From contig NZ_CP007773.1 of NCBI RefSeq assembly GCF_000816305.1, positions 868,001-932,000 on the forward strand: 64,000 bases of DNA. Reading direction: 5' to 3'. Shown here one piece after another: positions 46,573-55,997 of this stretch (position 1 is its first letter; each line of letters opens with the position of its first letter). Under the pieces are notes generated by a model, which was not told the origin of the DNA, made no database searches, and saw only the letters and a program-made list of their open reading frames with translations. This DNA is from Campylobacter subantarcticus LMG 24377 (GTDB lineage: Bacteria; Campylobacterota; Campylobacteria; Campylobacterales; Campylobacteraceae). Both the position numbers and the translations under genes were made by a program.

Positions 46573-49143
46573 TTATTTTACTAAATTTGCTGGTAGCTCG
46601 AAAATATTTTTTATCAAATGATATGGAAGCTGTAAGCTTTGTGCAATCAGCTGAGTTTTAAACTCAGGGTTATCTAGCGTTCCACCTAATTTAATTTGTG
46701 TACTAATTTGTCTATCTTTTCCTAAGATAATCTGGTTAATAATTGGCACTTTAGAGATCACAGAACTAGCTGATTTTAATGTTCTTAGCTCTAATAAACC
46801 ATCAACTTGACCACTTCTTAAATTCACCTTAGCTTGACCTAAAATATCTGCGCTATCTCCATTGAAATTAAGCGCATCAATTTCAAAAAGATCTTTTTTT
46901 CTACTAAAACTCACACCTGCATTTTCAATACTAAAACCTTTTTCATTGAAAGTTGGGGCTTTAAATAAAAGCAAACTTGGTATAGTATCTATAAAACTCA
47001 AAAGCTGTTGGTGAAATTTAAGATCTTTTAAATATGTATCTTTAAATAAAAACTTTCCTTTAAAAAAATCTGTACTATTACCATCTATATAAAGGTTAAA
47101 TTCACCTTTTTCAAAAGCATTTTGTCGCATAAAAGTATTTAAAAAATCATCATCCATTTTCAAAGCTCTAATTTGCATCTGATTTTCTTTTAATAAAAAG
47201 TTAAATTTAGATTCACCGCGATTTGCCTGTGCTTTTACAAAATCTTTTTTTACATTTGCACTAAATTGATCAAAATCTAAAGTTTTGTTAAAATCTTTCA
47301 AAATCAAATCTATATTTTTCCCGCTAATATTATAAGTTAAATTTTCAAGAGCATCTAAGGTGTTTTCTGTATCTTGCTGAGAAATCAATAAATTAATATT
47401 ATTTAAAGTGATATTTACATCATCATTGTCTTTTTGTGCAAAAATACTACCACTTGCACTAGCTAAATTAAAATCCTCTCCTTTTATTTTTATGCTAAAA
47501 CTATCATACTCATAAGGATTATTATCTTTATAAAGTAAAAATGACTCAAAAGTAGTATTGTTAATATCTACATTAAAATCTTGAAAATTTAAAGTATTTA
47601 AAGATAATTCCCCATCATGTATTTTATTTTTTTGCATTAATTTAGAATAATTTTTATATTTTGCAAGTTTTTCAACGTAAACAAACATACCTTGATCAAA
47701 ATTTAATGTTGTAGTAAATTCTTTATTATACAAATTAATATTTTTATCAAAATCAAGGTTTAGATCAAGAAATTTGTTTTCCATTTTTAAGCTATCTTGT
47801 GGTAAGTCTAAGTTTGTTATAAAAGTTTCAAAATCACCTTTTTTCTGCTTCAAATCAACACTTGCATTAAAATCACCATTAACTATGCTACTTTGTACGC
47901 TTGCATTTTGTATATCTAGTCTATCTTTTTTCAAAGTAACATTTGCTTGAGCTATCTTAAAATCACTTATATTTATATTTGAATTAATCATATTAAAACT
48001 ACCATTATAAGCGATTTTCTCAGGATGTTCAAAAGGAATTTTTAATATCAAATCAGTCTTTGTAATACCATTATTTTGCAAAAATGGTAATTTTATATCA
48101 TATAAAAGCAAAATTTTATTAACTCTATAATCAGCTCTAGCATTATCACTTTTAATACGTATATAAATTCCTGCTTTTTCATTTAGCATATTATCTATAT
48201 AAATTTGACTTTGAGTTAGTTCATAATTATTAAAATGTAATTCATCATAAATAAAATCAAGTCTTTGTTTGGCAAATTCAAGCCTTACAAAAGGACTAAC
48301 AATAGGATCAATTCCTTTATCCAAAACCACTCTTAGATTATTCACATAGCCCTTAGCTTTTATATCATCTAAATAATACCTATGCTTTCCAAAATCCGCA
48401 AAACCATTTAATTCTTCGATAAAATAAAAATCTGCTTTAACCTTGCCTCCCACCCAAAGATCCAAGTTAGTCGGGAGCTTCACTCCATTTTCTGTAAGAA
48501 TATGGAAGATTTTAGAAATATTATTTGTGCTGATATTTTTTAACTCATATGCAACTTCTTCTCTTTTAAGTGAAAATTTAACATCGCTTTTTAAAAAATC
48601 ACTTTCAAGCTTACCTCTAAATGTGTAAAATTTGGTTTTGGGATTTACCATTAAAGTACCCATAATATTAAGATCATAATCTTTTAGAAGAAAATTATTT
48701 ACATCAACTTGAATTTTTTTATCATCAACTTTTAAATTAAGTTTAATCAACAAATCCTCACCATTGACAAAAAACAAATCATTTTTGTATACAAACTCTA
48801 CTGGATAATTATTGACTAAAATTTCTCCAATGCTTACTTCTTGAAAAAACCAGTACAAATACTTCACATCTTTTATAATCTTAATAGCTTTACTTGCGCT
48901 AGTATCATTTTGCCCCTTTTGATTGTGCGAATTAATAGTAACTTTTTTTGCATTTAAAATAAGTTTTTTATCTAATTTAATATATAATTTCTCCAAATTT
49001 ATAGAAGCAATCTCGATTTTTTCTATATAAATTCCATTTTTGAGGTAAATAAACAAAGCTATGAAAAAAATAATAGGCAATGCTAAAAATTTAAGAATTT
49101 TTTTAATATGTTGTGATTTTGTTTTAATTTTTCTTTTATCCAT
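46573..49143 (-). CDS. AsmA-like/YhdP-type large envelope protein
   Basis: 856 residues. One N-terminal membrane helix (about 17-35), then a long periplasmic region of repeated amphipathic strands. The C-terminal GFSIENAGVSFSRKKDLFEIDALNFNGDSADILGQAKVNL...DGLLELRTLKS...KLGGTLDNPEF is typical of AsmA-like proteins implicated in phospholipid transport to the outer membrane. Corresponds to Cj0530. Its first 83 bases overlap the 5' end of mltG on the other strand. Confidence 0.75.
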   Translation of the reverse strand: MDKRKIKTKSQHIKKILKFLALPIIFFIALFIYLKNGIYIEKIEIASINLEKLYIKLDKKLILNAKKVTINSHNQKGQNDTSASKAIKIIKDVKYLYWFFQEVSIGEILVNNYPVEFVYKNDLFFVNGEDLLIKLNLKVDDKKIQVDVNNFLLKDYDLNIMGTLMVNPKTKFYTFRGKLESDFLKSDVKFSLKREEVAYELKNISTNNISKIFHILTENGVKLPTNLDLWVGGKVKADFYFIEELNGFADFGKHRYYLDDIKAKGYVNNLRVVLDKGIDPIVSPFVRLEFAKQRLDFIYDELHFNNYELTQSQIYIDNMLNEKAGIYIRIKSDNARADYRVNKILLLYDIKLPFLQNNGITKTDLILKIPFEHPEKIAYNGSFNMINSNINISDFKIAQANVTLKKDRLDIQNASVQSSIVNGDFNASVDLKQKKGDFETFITNLDLPQDSLKMENKFLDLNLDFDKNINLYNKEFTTTLNFDQGMFVYVEKLAKYKNYSKLMQKNKIHDGELSLNTLNFQDFNVDINNTTFESFLLYKDNNPYEYDSFSIKIKGEDFNLASASGSIFAQKDNDDVNITLNNINLLISQQDTENTLDALENLTYNISGKNIDLILKDFNKTLDFDQFSANVKKDFVKAQANRGESKFNFLLKENQMQIRALKMDDDFLNTFMRQNAFEKGEFNLYIDGNSTDFFKGKFLFKDTYLKDLKFHQQLLSFIDTIPSLLLFKAPTFNEKGFSIENAGVSFSRKKDLFEIDALNFNGDSADILGQAKVNLRSGQVDGLLELRTLKSASSVISKVPIINQIILGKDRQISTQIKLGGTLDNPEFKTQLIAQSLQLPYHLIKNIFELPANLVK

Positions 49144-50014
49144 TTTTTACTATCTACTCTTACCCATAAAAACAAACTCCGTGGTTTTTATACCACAAGG
49201 TTCTGTAAGTAAGATTATAACGCAATTAGATAAAAATAACTATAAAATGAGCAGTATTGACAAATACACTTTGTATTTTTTAGGTCATCCTCAATCTGGT
49301 TGGATCAATATAGGCACAAATGCACTCAACCGAGCTGAATTTTTACACAAACTTACCATCGCCAAAGCAGCACTTGAAACCATTACACTCATTCCTGGAG
49401 AAACCACAGAGATATTCTTTCACGAATTAGCCCCTAAGCTTAACTTAAACGCTAAAACTTTAATGCAAGAATTTTACAAACAAAGTCCTTTTAAAGAAGG
49501 CATGCTTTTTCCTGAAACTTATAAGATTCCAAAAGGCATTACAGAAGAGCTTTTAGTAAAATATCTTTTAGCTTATTCTACTAATGAATTTAAAAAACTT
49601 TCTTTTAAAATTTTTAGAGAATATAATGAAAAAAAATGGCATGAATACATCATTATAGCTTCCATTATTCAAAAAGAGGCAGCGGATAATGAAGAAATGC
49701 CTATCATCTCATCAGTAATTAGAAATCGCTTAAAAAAAGGCATGAAGCTTCAAATGGATGGAACACTCAACTACGGAAAGTACTCTCATGAAAAAGTTAC
49801 CCCACAAAGAATAAGATCAGACAATAGCTCTTATAATACTTACAAATTCAGTGGCATACCAAAAGAAGCTGTGTGTAATGTTTCATTTGAAGCGATTAAA
49901 GCGGCTATTTTTCCTGCTAAAACAGAATATTTATATTTTGTAAGAGACAAAAAAACCAATAAGCATATTTTTACCTCTACTTTAAAAGAACATAATAAGG
50001 CAATAAGAAATTAA
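49061..50014 (+). CDS. mltG: Endolytic murein transglycosylase MltG
   Basis: 317 residues. N-terminal membrane anchor (about 12-35), LysM-like region, then the YceG domain with catalytic Glu206 in IIASIIQKEAADNEE, plus QMDGTLNYG and PKEAVCNVSFEAIKAAIFPAKTEYLYFV. Cleaves nascent glycan strands in the periplasm. The ATG at 49061 is the first start after an in-frame stop, and later starts would remove the anchor, so the head-to-head overlap with the AsmA-like gene appears real. No good ribosome site is visible. Confidence 0.9.
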   Translation: MKKIIGNAKNLRIFLICCDFVLIFLLSIFYYLLLPIKTNSVVFIPQGSVSKIITQLDKNNYKMSSIDKYTLYFLGHPQSGWINIGTNALNRAEFLHKLTIAKAALETITLIPGETTEIFFHELAPKLNLNAKTLMQEFYKQSPFKEGMLFPETYKIPKGITEELLVKYLLAYSTNEFKKLSFKIFREYNEKKWHEYIIIASIIQKEAADNEEMPIISSVIRNRLKKGMKLQMDGTLNYGKYSHEKVTPQRIRSDNSSYNTYKFSGIPKEAVCNVSFEAIKAAIFPAKTEYLYFVRDKKTNKHIFTSTLKEHNKAIRN

Positions 50015-52792
50015 TTATAAAATTTCTCTTTGCCCTTTTGCATCAGGTTCGCTTAAAACACCCATTTGAGAAAGTTGTTCTATGATGTTTGCTGCGCGGT
50101 TATAGCCTATTTTTAAGCGTCTTTGCAGATATGAAATACTTGTTTTTCTATCTTCTAAAATCACTGCTTTTGCTTCTTCATAAAGATCATCTAATTCCCC
50201 ATCATCTATTTCGCTTCTTTTATAAACCCCATCTTGACTGTCATCTTTCAAAAAGCTTTCATCATATTCAACTACTTGTTGAGCTTTTAAAAATTCTACG
50301 ATATTTTCGATTTCATTTTCACTTGCAAAAGGAGCATGTAAACGCACCAAACCACTCATACCAGGAGGGGTAAATAAACAATCCCCGCGTCCTAACAAAC
50401 TCTCAGCACCCATAGAATCCAAAATAACCTTAGAGTCTATTTTTTGTCCTACTTTATAGGAAATCCTACTTGGTAAATTCGCTTTTACAACCCCAGTAAC
50501 CACATCTACCGAAGGGCGTTGAGTAGCTACGATTAAGTGGATTCCGCTAGCTCTTGCCATTTGTGCTAAACGACCTATATAAAATTCCACATCTTTACCC
50601 GCTGTCATCATCAAGTCAGCTAATTCATCGATGATCACCACGATAAATGGCAAGATCTCTCCGCCTTGTTCTTTGATTTTTTCATTATAATTTTCGATGT
50701 TTTTAGTTTTTGCATCAGCCATCAAGCGGTATCTTCGCTCCATTTCAGCTACCATATTTGATAATGCATTAACCGCCTTTTTAGGATCAGTGATAACCGG
50801 GGTAAGTAAATGTGGTATATCATTATAAATGCTAAATTCAAGCATCTTAGGATCTATCATCATAAGTCTTAAAGTTTTTGGTGAATTTCTATAAAGCAAA
50901 GATAAAAGCATAGAGTTAATCCCTACACTTTTACCGCTTCCTGTTGTTCCCGCTATTAAAAGATGAGGAAGTTTTTTAAGATTTGTCACAAAAGGATCGC
51001 CTACTATATCTTTACCCAAAGCTATAGTTAAAGGTGAGCTAGAGTTTTTGAATACATCGCTTTCTAGAATTTCTCTTAGATAAATCGTGTCGATTTGCTC
51101 ATTTGGTACCTCTATACCAACCACATCTTTACCTGGTATCGGGGCTTGAATTCTTATAGTTTGCGCTTTTAAAGCCATAGCTAAATCATCTTGCAAAGAT
51201 AAAATTTTACTCACCTTTACATCAGCTGCAGGGCGGAATTCAAAAGTGGTAACAACAGGTCCTGTATAAGTTCTAACCACATCGCCACCTATTTTAAAGC
51301 GTCTTAATTTTTCAAGTAAATCATAAATTTTTCTATCAATCTCTTCTTCATTGATTTCACTTTTGCCTTCTTTTGGCATAGTTAAAAAATCTAAAGGTGG
51401 TAAAGAAAAATCTTTTGGCTTTTCAAAATTTCCAAAGTCAAGATCTTTTAATAAAGCTTTATTTTCACTCACTTCATTAGTGATAGAATGGTGTGTTTTA
51501 TTTTCTATTACTTCCGCTATAGGCTTTTGGATAATTTCAAATGGATTTTTTTCTTCTTTAACTTCATTTTGCACTTCTTCTATCACAAAAGGACTTTCAT
51601 AATTTTTTTTACTTCTTAGCTCTTCTATGCCAACAGGCTTAGTAAAATCATCTTCACTAAAATCTAATTCTTTTACTTCATTTTGTGGGATAAAATCTTC
51701 ATCTTTAAAATCTTTCACCCCTAAAAACCTAGTTTTATTTTGGATTTTTTTAAACTCAGCCTCTTTTTGTGCCTCTAAGGCGTTTAATTCTTCGATTTTT
51801 TTAAAATCCTCATTAAGCTCTTCTAAAATTTTTTCTTTTTGCAAGGCTTTATATTCTTCTAATAATTTAGCTTTTTGTAACATTTGCTCACGCTCTTTAA
51901 GTTCTTTAGCAAACAAAGAATTTTCTTCTATCACTTCTTCTTTATTTTCATTGAAATCCATGTTGCGTCTTTTATAACTTGGCTCATCTAAATTTTTACT
52001 TTTTAAAGTTTGAGTATAAATATCTTCACTATTATTTTTATATTTTGACAAATACTCTTCAGGGGTCATTTCATTTTCCTTTATATTTATTTGGCTGGCT
52101 TTTTGTGCAAAATTTGCGATAGGTTCTGAAAGTTCATGAATATAACTTGAGCTTAATTTTTTATCCTCTTCGCTAATTATCACTTCTTCTAATTCTTGAT
52201 TTTTCAAATCTTCGAGGTTGAATTTTTTACTTTCTTGAGCCTCTTGCTTTGGTAGTTCTTCTTTTTTAACAAATTCTTCTTTTTTCTCTTTGATTAAAAG
52301 CTCTTGTTTGAGTTTTTCTTGCTCTTCTTTGGTTTCATTTTCATACTTATCGCCACCAAAAAAGCCAAAAATTTTATTTTTAATTAAAGTTTCTAGCTTT
52401 AAATAAAAATCAAAATCAAGCTCTATTTTAAACACATCTTTTATAATTTGCGGAAAAGAAATACTAAAAGCAAAAGCTAAAAGCAAAATTACCAAGATTA
52501 AACTACCAATTTTTCCAAAAATTCCATCTAAAATCACAAACATAGCAGAAGCTATATAGCCTTTATCTTGCAAGAATGCTGAAGCAAAAATAAGCGAAGC
52601 AAAAATACAAGCAAAAACAGCCATACTAAATCTACGCTCTATAAGTTCAAAGTTATAATCATTTTTATACAAAAGATAATTAAACCAAAAAAAGACAAAA
52701 GGATAAAATTTAGTCAATGATCCAAATAAAAAATAACTAAGTTTTGCTAAAGAATATCCTATGATACTTACCAAAGCTTGATCAGGTATCAA
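50015..52792 (-). CDS. ftsK: DNA translocase FtsK
   Basis: At least 925 residues. N-terminal membrane helices, a long charged Glu/Lys-rich linker (about 150-470), then the RecA-like motor: LIAGTTGSGKSVGINSMLLSLL (Walker A), IDELADLMMTAGKDVE (Walker B), and a C-terminal gamma winged helix (ISYLQRRLKIGYNRAANIIEQL) that reads KOPS-like sites. Couples chromosome dimer resolution to septation. The TTG at 52792 has no ribosome site; in frame upstream, AAAGGA precedes an ATA/ATT codon at 52855-52858 followed by a further hydrophobic stretch, so the true start is probably there. Confidence 0.93.
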   Translation of the reverse strand: MIPDQALVSIIGYSLAKLSYFLFGSLTKFYPFVFFWFNYLLYKNDYNFELIERRFSMAVFACIFASLIFASAFLQDKGYIASAMFVILDGIFGKIGSLILVILLLAFAFSISFPQIIKDVFKIELDFDFYLKLETLIKNKIFGFFGGDKYENETKEEQEKLKQELLIKEKKEEFVKKEELPKQEAQESKKFNLEDLKNQELEEVIISEEDKKLSSSYIHELSEPIANFAQKASQINIKENEMTPEEYLSKYKNNSEDIYTQTLKSKNLDEPSYKRRNMDFNENKEEVIEENSLFAKELKEREQMLQKAKLLEEYKALQKEKILEELNEDFKKIEELNALEAQKEAEFKKIQNKTRFLGVKDFKDEDFIPQNEVKELDFSEDDFTKPVGIEELRSKKNYESPFVIEEVQNEVKEEKNPFEIIQKPIAEVIENKTHHSITNEVSENKALLKDLDFGNFEKPKDFSLPPLDFLTMPKEGKSEINEEEIDRKIYDLLEKLRRFKIGGDVVRTYTGPVVTTFEFRPAADVKVSKILSLQDDLAMALKAQTIRIQAPIPGKDVVGIEVPNEQIDTIYLREILESDVFKNSSSPLTIALGKDIVGDPFVTNLKKLPHLLIAGTTGSGKSVGINSMLLSLLYRNSPKTLRLMMIDPKMLEFSIYNDIPHLLTPVITDPKKAVNALSNMVAEMERRYRLMADAKTKNIENYNEKIKEQGGEILPFIVVIIDELADLMMTAGKDVEFYIGRLAQMARASGIHLIVATQRPSVDVVTGVVKANLPSRISYKVGQKIDSKVILDSMGAESLLGRGDCLFTPPGMSGLVRLHAPFASENEIENIVEFLKAQQVVEYDESFLKDDSQDGVYKRSEIDDGELDDLYEEAKAVILEDRKTSISYLQRRLKIGYNRAANIIEQLSQMGVLSEPDAKGQREIL

Positions 52793-52881
52793 AACACTTA
52801 AACAAAAATAAAAAATAAAAATATTAGAAATAACAAAAATAGCTTCTTTTTTTATAATATATCCTTTATAAAGAAAAAGCT

Positions 52882-52887
52882 ATTATA
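52882..52887 (-). promoter_or_regulatory. -10 box of ftsK
   Basis: TATAAT on the minus strand in TTTTGATATAATAGC. Transcription would start near 52875, just before AAAGGA (52867-52862), which supports an ftsK start near 52855 rather than at 52792. Confidence 0.5.
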
Positions 52888-52894
52888 TCAAAAA

Positions 52895-55123
52895 TTACAT
52901 GTAGTTCAATAAACTCATTTGAGAAATTTTAGAAGTTGCTGAAAGCATTGCTTGGTATGAAACCATAGTTTGCATAAACATCATATAAGTTTGCCCATAA
53001 TCAGCATCAGTTACACCACTTTTTATAGAAGCTACATTGATATTTAAAAAAGTCATTCTTTTGTTAGTTTCTTCTATATTATTTGTATACGCACCGATGG
53101 TAGTTTGCATTTTTCTAACATGCTCTTGCAAGTGATCAATTCTCTCTAACGCTCCTTGCAAACCTGTATTTCTAGGATCACTTCCTTCTGAATCAGCTCT
53201 CATAGTGCCATTTAAAACCGCATCAATCATCTCATCTAAGTCTTTAATTAGATCAATATTTGGTTCATCAATAGTCAAAGAATTATTTGCACTAAATACA
53301 AAACCTGATCCATTGCGTATTTCTCCTGCTGGAGGAAAGTTGCTATTTGAATTTGAATCTTTAATAGTAAGACCTATATTAGTATTACTTGAAAATTTAT
53401 CAGTAATGCTGATACGACCTTTATAATCCATACTGACTTCAACAAAACCCTTAGAGTCGCTTATATTTTGTTGAATAGTTTGAAACCCAGCATCATCAAC
53501 AACGCCATTATTTACATTTATAGTTGCAGTAGGAACATTACCGCTAGCAAACATACCTATAATATCATTTAATTGACCATAAGTAATATCCTCAGGTCTT
53601 GTTTGCACCCCGCTTGCAGTTTCAGTTGCTTCATTGTATTGAGAATGAGTGATAGGAAAACTTATGTTTTGACCTGGATTATTTGGATCAGGGTAGCTTA
53701 CTGTTGAATTTCCTAAATCAATAGTTACATTATAAGTTCGTCCATTTTTAGAAGTAATCTCCATTTGGAGTCGCTGACCTTGCATGCTACCATTGGCATT
53801 TGCAACTACTTCACTAAGCTTTGTACTATCTGTTGCGTATTCGCTTGTTCCTTTCACCACTTGAGAAACATTACCAAAAACAGTATTACCATCTTTTTCA
53901 AAAGGCACATCAAAATCAGCTCCATTGGTTTTATTGCCATTGATATTGCTTTTTATAAAGTCTGTTTTGTGTATATCTACAGTAAATTGTTGGTTATTAA
54001 CCTCGATAGTAACCGGACTTCTTGTGTTATTTAAATTCCCTCCATGTGCGGCTTGCATGATACGATCGGTCACATCTTCCATGCTGATACCTTCAGCATC
54101 TGCAGCGGCTTTTAAAGCTTTAATTTGCTCTGCATCTTGAAGCTGCGGAGTCATAGCAACTGCATGAAAGTCTAAAGAACTACTTCCCTCTTTTAAGCTT
54201 TTGATTTCAATTTGACCACTATCATTAATCGTTACATCTACTACTTTGTTGCCTTCTGTGTTACCATATAGTTTACCTATGTTATTTAACACATCATCTA
54301 TTTTCGCATCAGGATCTATATCTAAAGTAGCTTTAAAACTTGTTCCATCGGGTCTTACCCCTTGAACATACATTGATGAGTGCGGAAAGGGAAGTTTTTC
54401 CTCATAATTACTGTCAAAATGTTTATCTGGATCGAGTTCACCATTTTGGACATAATTTTGTCCTATAAGATGTGAAAATTTAGACTCTCCATCTAAAATT
54501 TTTTCATTTTCAGGAGAAGTTGTATAACGATTATCTTTAAAAGAAACATTAGTAGATATAATTTTATTGATATTTGAATCAGGTTTAAAAAATAAATCCC
54601 AACCTGGAATATTATAAGGAATTTGGGTTCCTGCTCCACTTACAACATAAATATTATCTTTATTACCAGAATAATTTCCATATTTATCAAAAGGTTTGTT
54701 TGCACTATTTGATCCACCAAATAAATATTGTCCATTAATACTAGTATTTGCAATATTTACAATAGAATCTCTCACAAGTTGCAGTTCTTTTGCAATAGCC
54801 TCTCTAGATTCTTTAGAATTACCATCACTTGCGGCTTTAGTTAAAAGTGTTTTAAATTTCTCCAAAAGCTCTGTAATATTTTTTAATGCTGTATCTGTAT
54901 TTCTTGCTAACTCCATAGCAGATTGAGTTCCTTGAATTACCTGACCTATATTAGCTAGCTCATACTCTAATCTTGAACCATTAATATAAGTATTAGCATT
55001 TTCCCAAGAGTGTTGAATAAGCTGACCTGTTTGTAATTGTAAATTATATTTATTCAACAAAGACTGTCCATCATTGTAACTTTGTATAGATGTATAGAAA
55101 TTATACTGATTGCTAATTCTCAT
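52895..55123 (-). CDS. flgL: Flagellar hook-associated protein FlgL (HAP3)
   Basis: 742 residues; joins hook to filament. Flagellin-like N-terminus (MRISNQYNFYTSIQSYNDGQ...ANTSINGQYLFGGSNSANKPFD) and C-terminus (GALERIDHLQEHVRKMQTTIGAYTN...TMVSYQAMLSATSKISQMSLLNYM) form the coiled-coil core; the large variable middle (~400 residues) makes the exposed domains, giving the long form usual in Campylobacter. No Cys in the exposed part. A sigma-54 promoter lies upstream. Confidence 0.94.
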   Translation of the reverse strand: MRISNQYNFYTSIQSYNDGQSLLNKYNLQLQTGQLIQHSWENANTYINGSRLEYELANIGQVIQGTQSAMELARNTDTALKNITELLEKFKTLLTKAASDGNSKESREAIAKELQLVRDSIVNIANTSINGQYLFGGSNSANKPFDKYGNYSGNKDNIYVVSGAGTQIPYNIPGWDLFFKPDSNINKIISTNVSFKDNRYTTSPENEKILDGESKFSHLIGQNYVQNGELDPDKHFDSNYEEKLPFPHSSMYVQGVRPDGTSFKATLDIDPDAKIDDVLNNIGKLYGNTEGNKVVDVTINDSGQIEIKSLKEGSSSLDFHAVAMTPQLQDAEQIKALKAAADAEGISMEDVTDRIMQAAHGGNLNNTRSPVTIEVNNQQFTVDIHKTDFIKSNINGNKTNGADFDVPFEKDGNTVFGNVSQVVKGTSEYATDSTKLSEVVANANGSMQGQRLQMEITSKNGRTYNVTIDLGNSTVSYPDPNNPGQNISFPITHSQYNEATETASGVQTRPEDITYGQLNDIIGMFASGNVPTATINVNNGVVDDAGFQTIQQNISDSKGFVEVSMDYKGRISITDKFSSNTNIGLTIKDSNSNSNFPPAGEIRNGSGFVFSANNSLTIDEPNIDLIKDLDEMIDAVLNGTMRADSEGSDPRNTGLQGALERIDHLQEHVRKMQTTIGAYTNNIEETNKRMTFLNINVASIKSGVTDADYGQTYMMFMQTMVSYQAMLSATSKISQMSLLNYM

Positions 55124-55161
55124 AATTTTACTCCACAGATAATTTTTTTAAGTATAATAAA

Positions 55162-55176
55162 GCAAAAAAAGTTCCA
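55162..55176 (-). promoter_or_regulatory. Sigma-54 (RpoN) promoter of flgL
   Basis: Minus strand TGGAAC-N5-TTGC, with GG at 55175-55174 and GC at 55163-55162, exactly the -24/-12 spacing. About 40 bases before the flgL ATG, agreeing with RpoN/FlgR control of middle flagellar genes. Confidence 0.85.
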
Positions 55177-55238
55177 AAATTTGAAAATATTTTAATATTT
55201 CATATCAAATATTTTATTTTTTTTTAATATTTTTTTAG

Positions 55239-55244
55239 TATAAT
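55239..55244 (+). promoter_or_regulatory. -10 box of tRNA-Leu
   Basis: TATAAT after a long T-rich tract, 18 bases before the mature tRNA 5' end; typical sigma-70 layout in Campylobacter. Confidence 0.7.
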
Positions 55245-55261
55245 CCCAATCATTGCAAAAA

Positions 55262-55348
55262 GCCCGAGTGGTGAAACTGGTAGACGCGCCAGACTCAAAA
55301 TCTGGTAAGGGCAACCTTGTGTCGGTTCGAGTCCGACCTCGGGCACCA
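55262..55348 (+). tRNA. tRNA-Leu (anticodon CAA)
   Basis: 87 bases including encoded CCA. Acceptor GCCCGAG pairs with CTCGGGC; anticodon stem CCAGA/TCTGG encloses CTCAAAA, giving anticodon CAA for UUG codons. Long variable arm (GGTAAGGGCAACCTTGTG region) as in class II tRNAs and T-loop GGTTCGAGTCC. It marks the boundary between the flagellar/core genes and the AT-rich island, and so may be an integration site; no 3'-end duplicate was seen within the window. Confidence 0.96.
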
Positions 55349-55830
55349 TTACTTTTCAAAGTGTTTTTTAATTTTTTTAAAAAGCTCAGGGAGCGGTTTT
55401 GGTAGCGGTTTTTTTCTCAAAAATTAATTTTTAATACTCCATATTAAAATAATATAATTTATCATTATAATCTAAAAAAAAGAAATTGACTTTTATAAAA
55501 ATATTTAAAAAAGAATAAAATAAAAATACATTTTACTTTTTTATATTCAATTGCTAATTCATTTTCTATTTCTTTTTTTATTAAAAGAAGACAGTATAAA
55601 CTAAATACATTAATTTATTTATTTTATTCATAAGGCTTTAAAATTAGTTAAACCATTAAAACATATGAAATTTTATAATTATTAGCATTGGTAAAATAAT
55701 GGTTTCTCGGCTTTTTCGGTTTTTTGCTTTTAGGATTAAGCAAATATTATTTTATATACATCTTAATCTTTTTATCAAAAATATAAAAAAATTATTTTAA
55801 TTTAAAATTATTATAAAATTATATCACTTA
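55349..55830. other. Gene-free AT-rich stretch after tRNA-Leu
   Basis: About 480 bases without a credible gene. It begins with a direct repeat of AGCGGTTTT (in GGGAGCGGTTTTGGTAGCGG). Otherwise homopolymeric A/T tracts with stops in all frames. TATAAA near 55813 could be the promoter of the small toxin-like gene downstream. Confidence 0.5.
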
Positions 55831-55849
55831 GTATTTTTAAGCTAGCGAT
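55831..55849. repeat. Left arm of perfect 19-bp inverted repeat
   Basis: GTATTTTTAAGCTAGCGAT; its exact reverse complement occurs at 55979-55997. The arms flank the leader and ORF of the 29-residue peptide gene. Confidence 0.9.
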
Positions 55850-55901
55850 TAGCTGGAGCTGCGATCCTTTTTATATTTTATTAAACTATAAGGAGGTGAT
55901 C

Positions 55902-55991
55902 ATGATTGATATTAAAATAAAAATTAATCTGATTTTATCTTTTTTATTTTTTATAAAAATGAAATTTATTTTAGTTGGATCGCTAGCTTAA
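55902..55991 (+). CDS. 29-residue hydrophobic peptide, candidate type I toxin
   Basis: Too short for ordinary gene calling. The ATG follows AAGGAGGTGAT with one base between, so the ribosome site is AAGGAGGTGATC, perfectly complementary to the 16S rRNA 3' tail and by far the strongest in the window. The product starts MIDIKIKINLILSFLFFIKM, one membrane helix with basic residues, like Fst/Ldr/AapA-type toxins. The leader also holds GCGATCC and a T-rich stretch that could mask the site, and the 3' end (GGATCGCTAGCTTAA) pairs with the leader. An antisense antitoxin RNA is expected but not identified. Toxicity is inference. Confidence 0.55.
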   Translation: MIDIKIKINLILSFLFFIKMKFILVGSLA

Positions 55992-55997
55992 AAATAC
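55979..55997. repeat. Right arm of perfect 19-bp inverted repeat
   Basis: ATCGCTAGCTTAAAAATAC, covering the last codons and stop of the peptide gene. Pairing with 55831-55849 in the mRNA would join 5' and 3' ends, as in AapA-type toxin mRNAs. Confidence 0.9.

Noticed and set aside
50089-51977. Several plus-strand ORFs opposite ftsK
   Set aside because: They arise because the Glu/Lys-rich linker of FtsK reads as Ser/Phe/Leu-rich frames on the other strand; no start signals.
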